Shown here piece after piece: positions 43,716-55,320 of a DNA stretch of 64,000 nucleotides. The position numbers were made by a program, and so were the translations under genes. Under the pieces are notes generated by a model. It did not search any database and was not told the origin of the DNA. It saw nothing but the letters and a program-made list of their open reading frames with translations. Source of the DNA: Nissabacter sp. SGAir0207 (lineage in GTDB: Bacteria; Pseudomonadota; Gammaproteobacteria; Enterobacterales; Enterobacteriaceae); contig NZ_CP028037.1 of assembly GCF_005491205.1 (NCBI RefSeq), forward strand, positions 124,001 through 188,000, read 5' to 3'. Numbering within the stretch: position 1 is the first letter of the stretch; every line of letters starts with the position of its first letter.

Positions 43716-44108
43716 GTGAATAAGCGATTGATTGTAAGTATTATCGCAGCAGTGAGCTGTGGCTATCTGCTCTGGCAATGTCTTACACCAGTTGAGATTG
43801 TTGCAGTACATAGCGGCGATTTTATTCTTGTCAGGAATTTTCCGTATCTAAAAATTCGTCAGAAAGCTTGGTGGGAGGCCAATAAGGATATGATAAAGGC
43901 AAAATACGGTGTTCCTCACATATCTGCGGATGGCTTCTACCAAGTATTTATTATGGATTATGGTAATGGTTATCGCGTTGATCAAGGCACAGATGAAGAT
44001 TCAGATTTACTTTGCTTTGATGATATGCATGTAGATGCACGATGCATTGAAAAAAATCCGCTTTGCTGGACTGGCTGGAGCCAAAATAGGGGTCAGTTTT
44101 ATCGATAA
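43716..44108 (+). CDS. DUF943 family protein, putative immunity 2
   Basis: 130 residues. GTG 43716 is chosen over ATG 43713 because every copy in the array has GGAGG, four bases, then GTG or ATG and AAT. Helix plus periplasmic domain as in copy 1. It is nearly identical to copy 4 (44864): both have FILVRNFPYLKIRQ, KAKYGVPHIS and DGFYQVFIMDYGNGYRVDQG. It therefore belongs to a recent segmental duplication. Confidence 0.72.
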   Translation: MNKRLIVSIIAAVSCGYLLWQCLTPVEIVAVHSGDFILVRNFPYLKIRQKAWWEANKDMIKAKYGVPHISADGFYQVFIMDYGNGYRVDQGTDEDSDLLCFDDMHVDARCIEKNPLCWTGWSQNRGQFYR

Positions 44109-44134
44109 TTTTTTCCATATGAAAAGGAGGTGGG

Positions 44135-44527
44135 GTGAATAATAAACTGATTGCGGGTGTTATCGCGGTTGCGGCCTGTGGCTATACGTTATGGCAGTAC
44201 CTGACTCCCGTTGAAATTGTAGCGGTGCATGAGGGTAATACAATATTGGTAAGGCATTTCCCGTACTTTAAAAGTCGTCAGATAGCCTGGTGGGAGGCCA
44301 ACAAGGACATGATTCAAGATAAGTACGGCATTCCCAAGAAAGATGAAGATGGCAATTATCAGGTGTTTATTCTTGATTTTGGCAATGGCTATCGCATTGA
44401 CCATGAAACAGACGAAGATTCAAATTTACGGTGTTTCGATGATATAACGGTTCCCGCTCGATGTATTGAAAAAAAACGGCTTAGGTGGATCGGGTGGAGT
44501 AAAAATACAGGGCAGTTTTATTGGTAA
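44135..44527 (+). CDS. DUF943 family protein, putative immunity 3
   Basis: 130 residues from GTG 44135 with AAGGAGG upstream. One helix (LIAGVIAVAACGYTLWQYL) and the periplasmic domain, ending LRWIGWSKNTGQFYW. Its closest relative in the array is copy 5 (same RWIGWSKNTGQFYW end), in line with duplication of a copy 2-3 / copy 4-5 block. It lies 26 bases after copy 2 and is followed by a broken DUF3289 tip. Confidence 0.72.
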   Translation: MNNKLIAGVIAVAACGYTLWQYLTPVEIVAVHEGNTILVRHFPYFKSRQIAWWEANKDMIQDKYGIPKKDEDGNYQVFILDFGNGYRIDHETDEDSNLRCFDDITVPARCIEKKRLRWIGWSKNTGQFYW

Positions 44528-44530
44528 AGC

Positions 44531-44871
44531 GTAAATGGGAAAGGGGTTTATTTGCATCAATTTTCCCACATAAAAAAGGATCCTATACTACTTGTGCTTT
44601 ACAATCCCTTCACTCTGACTAGTGATATCAATTCATGATAGCTGGTCAATGCACATTACACTTAAAACGTTGGAAGTCATGGGAGACAGTTGCCTACTGC
44701 ATTCAAGATTACTTTAGTCTTGATGGTGCTGATGTAGTAAATCCGGTATATCAGAAGTTTCGTATCTTCCGGCTGTGGTTTGCACTTCAGCGTTGGGATG
44801 AATACGGCTACAGACCATTTATCACCGAGATGAATACTACTATAGAAATCACCGGGAGGCAGGATGAATAA
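44531..44871 (+). pseudogene. Displaced, frameshifted DUF3289 toxin tip 1
   Basis: From about 44625 one frame reads SIHDSWSMHITLKTLEVMGD, matching the effector's IHDTWATHITLKSLEVEG. It then breaks, and another frame (44635-44871) continues with YCIQDYFSLDGADVVNPVYQ and the end block YGYRPFITEMNTTIEITG. A small deletion and frameshift thus separate two homologous parts. Weaker similarity to tip 2 extends upstream to about 44531. The 3' end overlaps copy 4 by 8 bp, exactly as the intact effector overlaps copy 1. A relic of an earlier toxin tip. Confidence 0.7.
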
Positions 44872-45256
44872 ACGACTGATAGCAGGTATTATCACAGCAG
44901 CAAGCTGTGGCTATTTACTCTGGCAATATCTGACACCTGTTGAGATTGTTGCAGTACATAGCGACGATTTTATTCTTGTCAGGAATTTTCCGTATCTGAA
45001 AATTCGTCAGATAGCTTGGTGGGAGACCAATAAGGATATGATAAAGGCAAAATACGGGGTTCCTCACATATCTGAGGATGGCTTCTACCAAGTATTTATT
45101 ATGGATTATGGTAATGGTTATCGCGTTGATCAAGGCACAGATGAAGATTCAGATTTACTTTGCTTTGATGATATGCATGTAGATGCACGATGCATTAAAA
45201 AAAATAGACTCCACTGGATTGGCTGGAGCCAAAATAGCGGTCAGTTTTATCGATAA
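44864..45256 (+). CDS. DUF943 family protein, putative immunity 4
   Basis: 130 residues from ATG 44864 (GGAGG, four bases, ATG), inside the end of tip 1. Nearly identical to copy 2 except for scattered substitutions (IAWWETNKDMI, RLHWIGWSQNSGQFYR). Presumably the former partner of tip 1, now an orphan that could still protect against relatives carrying that toxin. Confidence 0.72.
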   Translation: MNKRLIAGIITAASCGYLLWQYLTPVEIVAVHSDDFILVRNFPYLKIRQIAWWETNKDMIKAKYGVPHISEDGFYQVFIMDYGNGYRVDQGTDEDSDLLCFDDMHVDARCIKKNRLHWIGWSQNSGQFYR

Positions 45257-45281
45257 TTTTTTCATATGGAAAGGAGGTGGG

Positions 45282-45674
45282 GTGAATAAGCGACTGATAA
45301 CGGGTATTGTCGCGGCTGCGGCCTGTGGTTATCTGCTCTGGCAGTATCTGACGCCGGTTGAAATTGTGGCAGTACATGATGGTGATATTATTTTGGTCAG
45401 GCATTTTCCGCACTTGAAAAGTCGTCAGATAGCTTGGTGGAAAGCTAATAAGGCTATGATCAAGGCAAAGTACGGGATTCCACACAAGTCCAAAGATGGC
45501 TATTACAGTGTGAACATTATGGACTTTGTGGAGGGGTACCGTATCGATAGAGAAACGGATGAAGATTCTGATTTGTTGTGCTTTGATGATATGCCTGTTG
45601 CTGCACGGTGCATTGAAAAAAAGCCGCTTCGCTGGATTGGATGGAGTAAAAACACAGGGCAGTTTTATTGGTAA
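45282..45674 (+). CDS. DUF943 family protein, putative immunity 5
   Basis: 130 residues. GTG 45282 is preceded by AAGGAGG and matches the start of the other copies; the longer open frame to 45183 runs through copy 4 and is not real. Helix LITGIVAAAACGYLLWQYL, periplasmic domain, end RWIGWSKNTGQFYW like copy 3. It lies 25 bases after copy 4 and 7 bases before the tip 2 start. Confidence 0.72.
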   Translation: MNKRLITGIVAAAACGYLLWQYLTPVEIVAVHDGDIILVRHFPHLKSRQIAWWKANKAMIKAKYGIPHKSKDGYYSVNIMDFVEGYRIDRETDEDSDLLCFDDMPVAARCIEKKPLRWIGWSKNTGQFYW

Positions 45675-45681
45675 GGCGAAT

Positions 45682-46032
45682 ATGAGAAAGATTTCAAAAT
45701 TTTTCCTGTATAAAAAAGGAGCCTGTGTTGCTTTTATTTACCATCTATTCTTTCAGAATATCGGAATGGTGATTTCAGTTTATGAGACTTGGTTAACGTA
45801 TATCAAGCTGGAGTTACTGGCAGTCGAAGGAGACTCTTATAACGCAAGAATACATTACTTCATCCAGGATCACTTTGGTCTTGATAATGTAGATACCCTG
45901 AATCCCGTACGCCGTGAGTTTCGTATCTTCCGATTGAGGTTTGCACTTCAACGCTGGGATGAATACGGCTACAAACCATTTATCACCGAGATGAATGCCA
46001 CTATAGAAATCACCGGGAGGGAGGATGAATAA
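45682..46032 (+). pseudogene. Displaced DUF3289 toxin tip 2, frame intact
   Basis: An uninterrupted 116-codon frame from ATG 45682. The first 35 residues (MRKISKFFLYKKGACVAFIY onward) resemble no delivery domain. The rest matches the effector tip: SVYETWLTYIKLELLAVEGD, then HYFIQDHFGLDNVD and YGYKPFITEMNATIEITG. No PAAR domain or delivery region precedes it, so it cannot be a secreted effector alone, but it is intact and could be recombined onto one. Overlaps copy 6 by 8 bp. It may or may not be expressed. Confidence 0.68.
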
Positions 46033-46471
46033 GCGACTGATCACAAGCATTATCGTGGCTGCAAGCTGTAGCTATCTACTCTGGCAGTATTGTACTCCGG
46101 TTGAAATTGTGGCCGTACATGATGGTAATACAATATTAGTCAAGAATTTTCCTTACTTGGAAAGTCGCAAAATAGCTTGGTGGGAAGCCAACAAGCACAT
46201 GATTCAGGAAAAACATGGAATACCCAAGTACATAACCTATAAAGGATATAAATCCTACAATGTATATATCCATGACTTTGGTAACGGTTACCGCACTGAG
46301 CCTGAAGGAGATTCTTTAATGTTTTATACCGAAGATGTTTTGTGTTTCAATGATATGCCTACCAAAGCAAGGTGCATCGACAAATTACCGCTAATGAGTA
46401 TAAGCGACAATAAAAATACAGGGGTTGAATATCATTTCAATCCAAGTTTTTTTTGGACTAGGCTTGGCTGA
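46025..46471 (+). CDS. DUF943 family protein, putative immunity 6 (long form)
   Basis: 148 residues from ATG 46025, inside the end of tip 2. Helix (LITSIIVAASCSYLLWQYC), VEIVAVHDGNTILV and the WWEANKHMIQEKHGIP block as in the others. It has an insertion around YITYKGYKSYNVYIHDFGNG and a diverged C-terminus (NTGVEYHFNPSFFW). The long form is shared with copy 8 and may mean a different toxin specificity. Confidence 0.7.
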   Translation: MNKRLITSIIVAASCSYLLWQYCTPVEIVAVHDGNTILVKNFPYLESRKIAWWEANKHMIQEKHGIPKYITYKGYKSYNVYIHDFGNGYRTEPEGDSLMFYTEDVLCFNDMPTKARCIDKLPLMSISDNKNTGVEYHFNPSFFWTRLG

Positions 46472-46521
46472 ATACACAAATGAAAGAAATATCTTGAGAT
46501 ATTTTTTCATCAGGAGGCAGA

Positions 46522-46914
46522 GTGAATAATCGATTGATTGTGAGCATTATCGCAGTAGCGAGCTGCGGATATCTGCTCTGGCAGTATTTTACGCCGGCTG
46601 AGATTGTGGCCGTTCACGACGAAGATACCATACTGGTCAGGAATTTCCCCTATTTTAAAAACCGGCAAATTGCGTGGTGGGAAAATAATAAGGATATGAT
46701 TCAGAGAGAATATGGCATCCCGCATAAAATTGAAGATAATTATTATACCGTGATTATTATGGACTTTGGCAAAGGCTATCGTATCGATCGCGGTACGGAT
46801 GAAGATTCTGACTTGCTGTGCTTCGATAAAATTCCAGCAGAGGCCAGATGTATCGAGAAAAAACCACGACTTTGGATTATGTCCAGCCAGAACACTGGTT
46901 TGTTTTATCGATGA
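46522..46914 (+). CDS. DUF943 family protein, putative immunity 7
   Basis: 130 residues from GTG 46522 (GGAGG, four bases, GTG). Very like copy 1: VAVHDEDTILVRNFPYFKNR and the end RLWIMSSQNTGLFYR. The spacer after it (46915-46970) also matches the spacer after copy 1 (43660-43715) almost base for base. So copies 1-2 and 7-8 share a duplicated junction. Confidence 0.7.
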   Translation: MNNRLIVSIIAVASCGYLLWQYFTPAEIVAVHDEDTILVRNFPYFKNRQIAWWENNKDMIQREYGIPHKIEDNYYTVIIMDFGKGYRIDRGTDEDSDLLCFDKIPAEARCIEKKPRLWIMSSQNTGLFYR

Positions 46915-46970
46915 TATTATATTTATAGGTATTTTTCTTGAAGGATTTTTCCATATAAGAAGGAGGCGTG

Positions 46971-47414
46971 GTGAATAAGCGACTTATTGCGAGTGTTATT
47001 GTAGCAGCGAGCTGTGGCTATCTGCTCTGGCAGTATTTAATCCCAGTTGAGATCGTAGCGGCGCACGGAGCCAGTGTTTGTAATGAAACCAGTCCTCCTT
47101 GCCATGGGGATATTTTGATTGTCAGGCACTTCCCGTATTTGAAAAGCCGCCAGATAGCATGGTGGAGAGCCAATAAGGATATGATTCAATCAAAATACGG
47201 CATTCCCCATAACGATACTGCTGGTTATTATAGCGTAACTATTATGGAATTCGGGGACGGGTATCGCACTGAACCCAACGAAAGCCTACTATTTTTCACT
47301 GATGAAGTTTTCTGCTTTTATGAAATGGAGCCAGAGGCCAGATGCATTGATAGAAATATTCTTTTTAATGTAAGCAAAACACCAAATAGCGGGCTTAAAT
47401 ATAAGTCATATTGA
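46971..47414 (+). CDS. DUF943 family protein, putative immunity 8 (long form)
   Basis: 147 residues from GTG 46971. Helix LIASVIVAASCGYLLWQYL. An insertion with two extra Cys (SVCNETSPPCHGDI) lies between VEIVAAHGA and LIVRHFPYLKSRQIAWW. Like copy 6 it has the EPNESLLFFTDEV-type replacement of the usual TDEDSDL block. Last gene of the array, followed by a terminator. Confidence 0.7.
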   Translation: MNKRLIASVIVAASCGYLLWQYLIPVEIVAAHGASVCNETSPPCHGDILIVRHFPYLKSRQIAWWRANKDMIQSKYGIPHNDTAGYYSVTIMEFGDGYRTEPNESLLFFTDEVFCFYEMEPEARCIDRNILFNVSKTPNSGLKYKSY

Positions 47415-47438
47415 TACTTTTAACACAGATACAGGATA

Positions 47439-47467
47439 AAAAAAGGATCTTCTTTAGATCCTTTTTT
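47439..47467 (+). terminator. Terminator of the DUF943 array
   Basis: AAAAAAGGATCT, loop TCTTT, AGATCCTTTTTT: a perfect 12-bp stem whose 3' arm is the T tract. It suggests that the effector and all eight copies can be one transcript. Confidence 0.85.
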
Positions 47468-47577
47468 ACACGAAACCTTATCTGAAATTCGTATCCGACA
47501 TTGAATAAGATGCTTGCAAGGGTTTGCTAACTTACAATATCTCCTTTTTCACAAACTGCTCCTTTCACCCCCTCCCA

Positions 47578-47871
47578 CTACAGCAAATGACGCAGCAGGC
47601 CGGCGGCGGCGACGCTGATCACCACCACTGGCAGCAGTGAAAAGCGCATGGCGGCGAGCAGCGAGATGGCCAGTGCCAGCAGATCGGCGGGGTTGGCAGT
47701 GACGAAGTGCGGGGCGATTACGGTGATCAGCACGCAGCCGGGCGCGGCGTCCATTACGGCTTTGGCGCGTGGGCCGAGGGTGCGGTCACGCAACAACAGG
47801 TAACCCGTGACGCGCGTCAGGTAGGTCGCCAGTGCCATTAGGGTGATGGTGACGACAGTCAATGAGATCAT
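47578..47871 (-). CDS. ygaH: AzlD/YgaH-family branched-chain amino acid exporter, small subunit
   Basis: 97 residues from ATG 47871 (MISLTVVTITLMALATYLTR). The frame to 48015 only reads through azlC. Four helices with the AzlD-type TYLTRVTGYLLL and AAPGCVLITVIAPHFV. It overlaps the AzlC-like gene by 4 bp (ATGA). The pair exports valine and related amino acids in E. coli (YgaZH). Confidence 0.85.
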   Translation of the reverse strand: MISLTVVTITLMALATYLTRVTGYLLLRDRTLGPRAKAVMDAAPGCVLITVIAPHFVTANPADLLALAISLLAAMRFSLLPVVVISVAAAGLLRHLL

Positions 47872-48599
47872 GCGTTTTTGCTCATCAGGAAGATGGTCGC
47901 GAGGCCGGCCAGCGCGCCGACCGGGACATAGGCCGCGCCGGGCACCCAATGCCAGGTCGCGCCAGCGGCGATTAGGCTTACCAGCCACGGAAGGCCGACG
48001 CGCAATCCTTTCCACATGCCGCGCAGCAGCACAAAAAACACCGCCGGGAAGGCCATGTCAAAGCCCCAGCGGGTGACGTCGCCCAGCGCCGGGCCAATCA
48101 GCACGCCGCAGCCGGTTGAGATAATCCAGGTCAGCCAGAGCGCGCCCGCCAGCCCGGCATAGAATGCCAGACTCATCGCGGGCGTCATCCCGCGCGCCCG
48201 GCGTTCGCTGGCATCGGCCATGCCCAGCGCCCAGCTCTCATCACACATGAAGAACAGCGCGGGCAGCGCCTTGCGCAGCGGCAAGTGGCTCAGGTAGGGG
48301 GCCAGCGCCGCGCCCATCAGCAGGTGGCGGCTGTTGACCAGCAGGCTCACCATTACGATCGTCAGGACGTGGGGCGGTGACGTCCAGAGCGCAATGGCAG
48401 CAAACTCCGATCCGCCAGCATAGTTCAGGCCGGTCATCATCATCAGCTCAGGCGCGGAAAGCCCTTTCTGCGCCGCCTGCGCGCCCAGCAACAGGCCAAA
48501 CGGCAGGAAGCCGATCATCACCGGCAGGGCGGCCAGCACCCCGCGTATCAGCTCGGCGGAAGCTGGGTTGTGTGAAGAAATAGAGAGTGAGCGGTTCAT
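47868..48599 (-). CDS. ygaZ: AzlC/YgaZ-family branched-chain amino acid exporter, large subunit
   Basis: 243 residues, about seven helices. Family blocks: RGVLAALPVMIGFLPFGLLL, GLNYAGGSEFAAIALW, VNSRHLLMGAALAPYL and FMCDESWALGMADA. AAGGAGAA lies before ATG 48599. In the inner membrane it pairs with the AzlD-like subunit. In E. coli an MprA-type regulator gene often follows; none is present here. Confidence 0.87.
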   Translation of the reverse strand: MNRSLSISSHNPASAELIRGVLAALPVMIGFLPFGLLLGAQAAQKGLSAPELMMMTGLNYAGGSEFAAIALWTSPPHVLTIVMVSLLVNSRHLLMGAALAPYLSHLPLRKALPALFFMCDESWALGMADASERRARGMTPAMSLAFYAGLAGALWLTWIISTGCGVLIGPALGDVTRWGFDMAFPAVFFVLLRGMWKGLRVGLPWLVSLIAAGATWHWVPGAAYVPVGALAGLATIFLMSKNA

Positions 48600-48778
48600 G
48601 AGTTCTCCTTGAGGCCCCCGATTCTAGAGGGTAATGCACAGAAGCGGGCAACTTTTTTTGCGCTCGATCAGGTTAATGGCCCGGCAGGCGCGGCAGTTTG
48701 CCAAGGGCGTCACACTCTTTTAGTTTGCTGGGGGAAACCGGTTGCAATCGTGGGCCGAAAAACCTAGAAGTTAAGGCA

Positions 48779-48808
48779 GGCGTGTTACTGGCTTAGCCAG
48801 GCAAGACC
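48779..48808 (+). promoter_or_regulatory. Ribonucleic antiterminator (RAT) of the bgl operon
   Basis: GGCGTGTTACTGGC followed by TTAGCCAGGCAAGACC matches the layout of the E. coli bgl RAT (GTTACTG ... CAGGCAAAACC). It overlaps the first bases of the terminator stem, so binding of the BglG-type protein would block terminator folding. Confidence 0.82.
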
Positions 48809-48851
48809 TGAAGCTCCCTTTGCAAAAGGGGCGCTTCAGGTCTTTTTTTTT
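48804..48851 (+). terminator. Conditional terminator in the bgl leader
   Basis: AGACCTGAAGC and GCTTCAGGTCT form an 11-bp stem around an 18-base loop, followed by eight T. It stops transcription before the PTS gene unless antitermination occurs. Confidence 0.85.
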
Positions 48852-48872
48852 GGACAAACGCGGAGGTGCCGG

Positions 48873-52171
<3,299 letters not shown>

Positions 52172-52199
52172 CCGCGTCGGAAGGCCGCAGGGAGCTGAT

Positions 52200-53042
52200 G
52201 TGATACGAGTCAAAAAATCACTCAATAACAGCATGTTGCTGGTGGATCACGATCAGCGCGAGATGGTGCTGTTCGGCAAGGGCATTGGCTTCAATGCCCG
52301 GCCCGGCGCGCTGGTGGACATCGCGCATATCGAGCAGGTCTTTATCCCGCTGGAGACCCTGAAGTCCCGCCACTTCCTGTCATTGACCGACAGCATCCCG
52401 GCGGCCTTTTTTGACGTCACCCATGACATCATCACGCTGGCGCAAGCGCACTACCCAACGCCGCTGCACACCGTGCTGTTCTTTACCCTCGCGGAGCACC
52501 TGTTCTACGCGGTGGAGCGCAGCAAAGGCGGCGCGCCGCTGACCAACAGGCTGAGCTGGGAGATCAAGCGCTACTACCCGCGCGAGTACCAACTCGGCGA
52601 GCAGGCGCGGGCGCTGGTCGCCCGCCGTTTTTGCGTCGCGCTGCCGGAGGATGAGGCGGTGCACATCGCCTTCCACCTGATCAACGCCTCGGCGCAGAGT
52701 GAAAATGGCGACGCCCACCAGCAAGTGCAACTGGTGAACCGCATCGCCGAAATTGTGCGTTACAAACTCAAGCGTGACCTGAACCCCACCACGCTGCACT
52801 ACCAGCGTTTTATCACCCACCTGCGCTACTTCGCTGAGCGCATCATTAGCCGCAGCATCGCCTCAACCGGCGGCGACGACTTCTACCAGGAGCTGCTGAG
52901 GTTCTACCCGCAAGCGATGGCCGTCGCCTGGGCGATTCGTGACTATATCCAGGATAAATACGCCGTCACCCTACCCAAAGATGAACTGACCTGGCTCAGC
53001 ATCCATATCAGCCGACTGGCGGAGGAGGGGAGTGAAGCCTGA
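52200..53042 (+). CDS. BglG/LicT-family transcriptional antiterminator
   Basis: 280 residues from GTG 52200 (GGGAG upstream). RNA-binding CAT domain (VKKSLNNSMLLVDHDQREMV, then GIGF), then two PRD domains with regulatory His (DSIPAAFF, LAEHLFYAVERS, HIAFHLINA, THLRYFAERI, LSIHISRL). It should bind the single RAT at 48779. Here it is the last gene of the operon, not the first as in E. coli bglGFB, so its own supply depends on leaky readthrough or an internal promoter. Confidence 0.92.
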   Translation: MIRVKKSLNNSMLLVDHDQREMVLFGKGIGFNARPGALVDIAHIEQVFIPLETLKSRHFLSLTDSIPAAFFDVTHDIITLAQAHYPTPLHTVLFFTLAEHLFYAVERSKGGAPLTNRLSWEIKRYYPREYQLGEQARALVARRFCVALPEDEAVHIAFHLINASAQSENGDAHQQVQLVNRIAEIVRYKLKRDLNPTTLHYQRFITHLRYFAERIISRSIASTGGDDFYQELLRFYPQAMAVAWAIRDYIQDKYAVTLPKDELTWLSIHISRLAEEGSEA

Positions 53043-53110
53043 CCTCTCCTTTCCAATCAACCCCTTATTTGCAACTACACTCAATGGACACTCTCCTATT
53101 GAGGTATGTC

Positions 53111-53488
53111 ATGCCATCAACATCCATTGATACCGAAGAGCTGTTGAGCAGCGGGCAGGCCTGGAATGGCCAGACTTATGAACGTTACCCGGCGGGTAAG
53201 CCGAAGTTGACCGTGATGAAAATGCACATTCCCGCGCACTCGGAGTTGCCGTGGCACACCCACCCGATGCCCAATGCCGCCTATGTGCTCTCCGGCCAGT
53301 TAACGGTCGAGGACAAAGAGACCGGCGAGACTCATACGGTGCGGGCGGGCGAGGCGCTGAATGAGACGGTGGAGAGCGCGCACCGCGGCTATACCACCGA
53401 TGAACCCGCTGTGCTGGTGATCACCTATGCTGGCGTCGAAGGGCAGGCGATCTCTGAACCGCTGCCGGGTGAGCCGTCGGAGTTTTAG
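53111..53488 (+). CDS. Cupin-domain protein
   Basis: 125 residues from ATG 53111 (GAGG eight bases upstream; the frame to 53069 has no binding site). One double-stranded beta-helix with metal-binding motif PWHTHPMPNAAYVLSG and the second part GEALNETVESAHRGYT. A small metal-dependent or sugar-binding cupin with unknown substrate. It stands between bgl and mdc without close coupling to either. Confidence 0.8.
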   Translation: MPSTSIDTEELLSSGQAWNGQTYERYPAGKPKLTVMKMHIPAHSELPWHTHPMPNAAYVLSGQLTVEDKETGETHTVRAGEALNETVESAHRGYTTDEPAVLVITYAGVEGQAISEPLPGEPSEF

Positions 53489-53664
53489 TGCGCATGACGC
53501 CAAAAATGGGCGGCGCTTTGATCTGCCGCACATTTTTGCCAGCCAATCATTACTCTCAGCCTAATGGTTAGCGCCGTGGCTTAATTGATGCCCTTGCCAG
53601 AGGCCGCCACACTGGATCCTGAATCCCGCCCATCGCCACGGTGGGCCATCTCAGGAGGCTGATA

Positions 53665-55320
53665 ATGTTGACAGGACACACATCCCCGCGCGTCTGGGAT
53701 ACGCGCCGCACGGAGAAGCAGCGGCGGCTGGCCGCGACCGGCGTGCAGGGCAAGGTACTTCCCACCGACGACATGGTCGCGATGCTGGAGCGGCTGATCG
53801 CCCCCGGCGACCGGGTGGTGATGGAGGGGAATAACCAGAAGCAGGCGGATTTCCTTTCGCGGATGCTGGCGGAGGTGAACCCTGCCACCGTGCACGACCT
53901 GCATATGATTATGCCCAGCGTCGGGCGCAGCGAGCATCTGGACATCTTTGAGAAGGGCATCGCCCGCAAACTCGATTTCGCTTTCTCTGGCCCGCAGAGC
54001 CTGCGCGTCTCGCAGCTGCTGGAGGATGGGCTGCTGGAGATCGGCGCCATCCACACCTATATCGAACTCTACTCCCGCCTGTTCGTGGATCTTGCCCCCA
54101 ATGTGGCGCTGGTCGCCGGTTACAAAGCCGACCGCCAGGGCAACCTCTACACCGGCCCCAGCACCGAAGATACCCCGGCGCTGGTAGAGGCCGCCGCGTT
54201 CCGCAACGGCATCGTCATCGCGCAGGTAAATGAGCTGGTGGATGACGTCAGCGACCTGCCGCGCGTGGACATCCCCGGCTCGTGGGTGGACTACGTGGTG
54301 GTCGCCGACAAACCCTTCTTTATCGAACCGCTGTTTACCCGTGACCCGCGCCTGATTAAGCAGGAGCATATCCTGATGGCGATGATGGCCATCAAGGGCA
54401 TCTATGCCGAGCATCAGGTGCAGTCCCTCAACCACGGCATTGGTTTCAACACGGCGGCCATTGAGCTGCTGCTGCCCACCTACGGCGAGCAGCTGGGGCT
54501 GAAGGGCAAAATCTGCCGGCACTGGACGCTCAACCCGCACCCGACGCTGATCCCGGCGATCGAGAGCGGCTGGGTGGAGAGCATCCACTGCTTCGGCGGC
54601 GAGCTGGGGATGGAGGAGTACATCCGCGCCCGGCCAGACATCTTCTTCACTGGCGCGGATGGCTCGATGCGCTCCAACCGCGCGCTCTGCCAGCTGGCGG
54701 GCCAGTATGCGGTGGACATGTTCATCGGCTCCACCCTTCAGGTGGATGGCCTCGGCAACTCCTCCACCGTCACGCGTGGCCGCCTCTCTGGCTTTGGCGG
54801 CGCGCCAAACATGGGGCATGACCCCCACGGCCGCCGCCACGCCACCCCGGCCTGGCTGGCGATGATGAAGGAACCCGACCCGATGCAGCGTGGCCGCAAG
54901 CTGGTGGTGCAGATGGTCGAAACCTTCCAGGCCGGCGTCAAACCAACCTTTGTTGAGAAGCTGGACGCGGTGGAGGTCGCCAAAACCTCCGGGATGCCGC
55001 TGGCGCCGGTGATGATCTATGGCGATGACGTCACCCACGTCCTGACGGAGGAGGGCATCGCCTACCTCTACCGCGCCGACAGTCTGGAAGAGCGGCGGGC
55101 GATGGTGGCGGCGGTGGCCGGTATCACCGACATCGGGCTGGGCGCTGACCCGCAACGGGTGGCGGCACTGCGTCGCAGCGGCAAGGTGGCCTATCCCGAG
55201 GATCTGGGCATCCGCCGCGCCGAGGCCACCCGCTCGCTGCTGGCGGCTGGCAGCGTGGCCGATCTGGTAGAGTGGTCTGATGGCCTCTACAACCCACCGG
55301 CCAAGTTCCGGAGCTGGTGA
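53665..55320 (+). CDS. mdcA: Malonate decarboxylase alpha subunit (acetyl-S-ACP:malonate ACP transferase)
   Basis: 551 residues from ATG 53665 with AGGAGG upstream. Family blocks: TSPRVWDTRRTEKQRRLA, GDRVVMEGNNQKQADFLSRM, IEPLFTRDPRLIKQEHILMA, GSTLQVDGLGNSSTVTRGRL and SGFGGAPNMGHDPHGRRHAT. It swaps acetyl on the acyl-carrier subunit MdcC for malonyl. First gene of mdcABCDEFGH. The 176 bases upstream should hold the MdcR-dependent promoter. A 611-codon open frame on the other strand here is a shadow. Confidence 0.95.
   Translation: MLTGHTSPRVWDTRRTEKQRRLAATGVQGKVLPTDDMVAMLERLIAPGDRVVMEGNNQKQADFLSRMLAEVNPATVHDLHMIMPSVGRSEHLDIFEKGIARKLDFAFSGPQSLRVSQLLEDGLLEIGAIHTYIELYSRLFVDLAPNVALVAGYKADRQGNLYTGPSTEDTPALVEAAAFRNGIVIAQVNELVDDVSDLPRVDIPGSWVDYVVVADKPFFIEPLFTRDPRLIKQEHILMAMMAIKGIYAEHQVQSLNHGIGFNTAAIELLLPTYGEQLGLKGKICRHWTLNPHPTLIPAIESGWVESIHCFGGELGMEEYIRARPDIFFTGADGSMRSNRALCQLAGQYAVDMFIGSTLQVDGLGNSSTVTRGRLSGFGGAPNMGHDPHGRRHATPAWLAMMKEPDPMQRGRKLVVQMVETFQAGVKPTFVEKLDAVEVAKTSGMPLAPVMIYGDDVTHVLTEEGIAYLYRADSLEERRAMVAAVAGITDIGLGADPQRVAALRRSGKVAYPEDLGIRRAEATRSLLAAGSVADLVEWSDGLYNPPAKFRSW

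Noticed and set aside
43267..47414. Repeats of roughly 400-500 bases suggesting a repeat array or CRISPR-like locus
   Set aside because: The repeats are whole paralogous genes with their own start signals, not short direct repeats with spacers.
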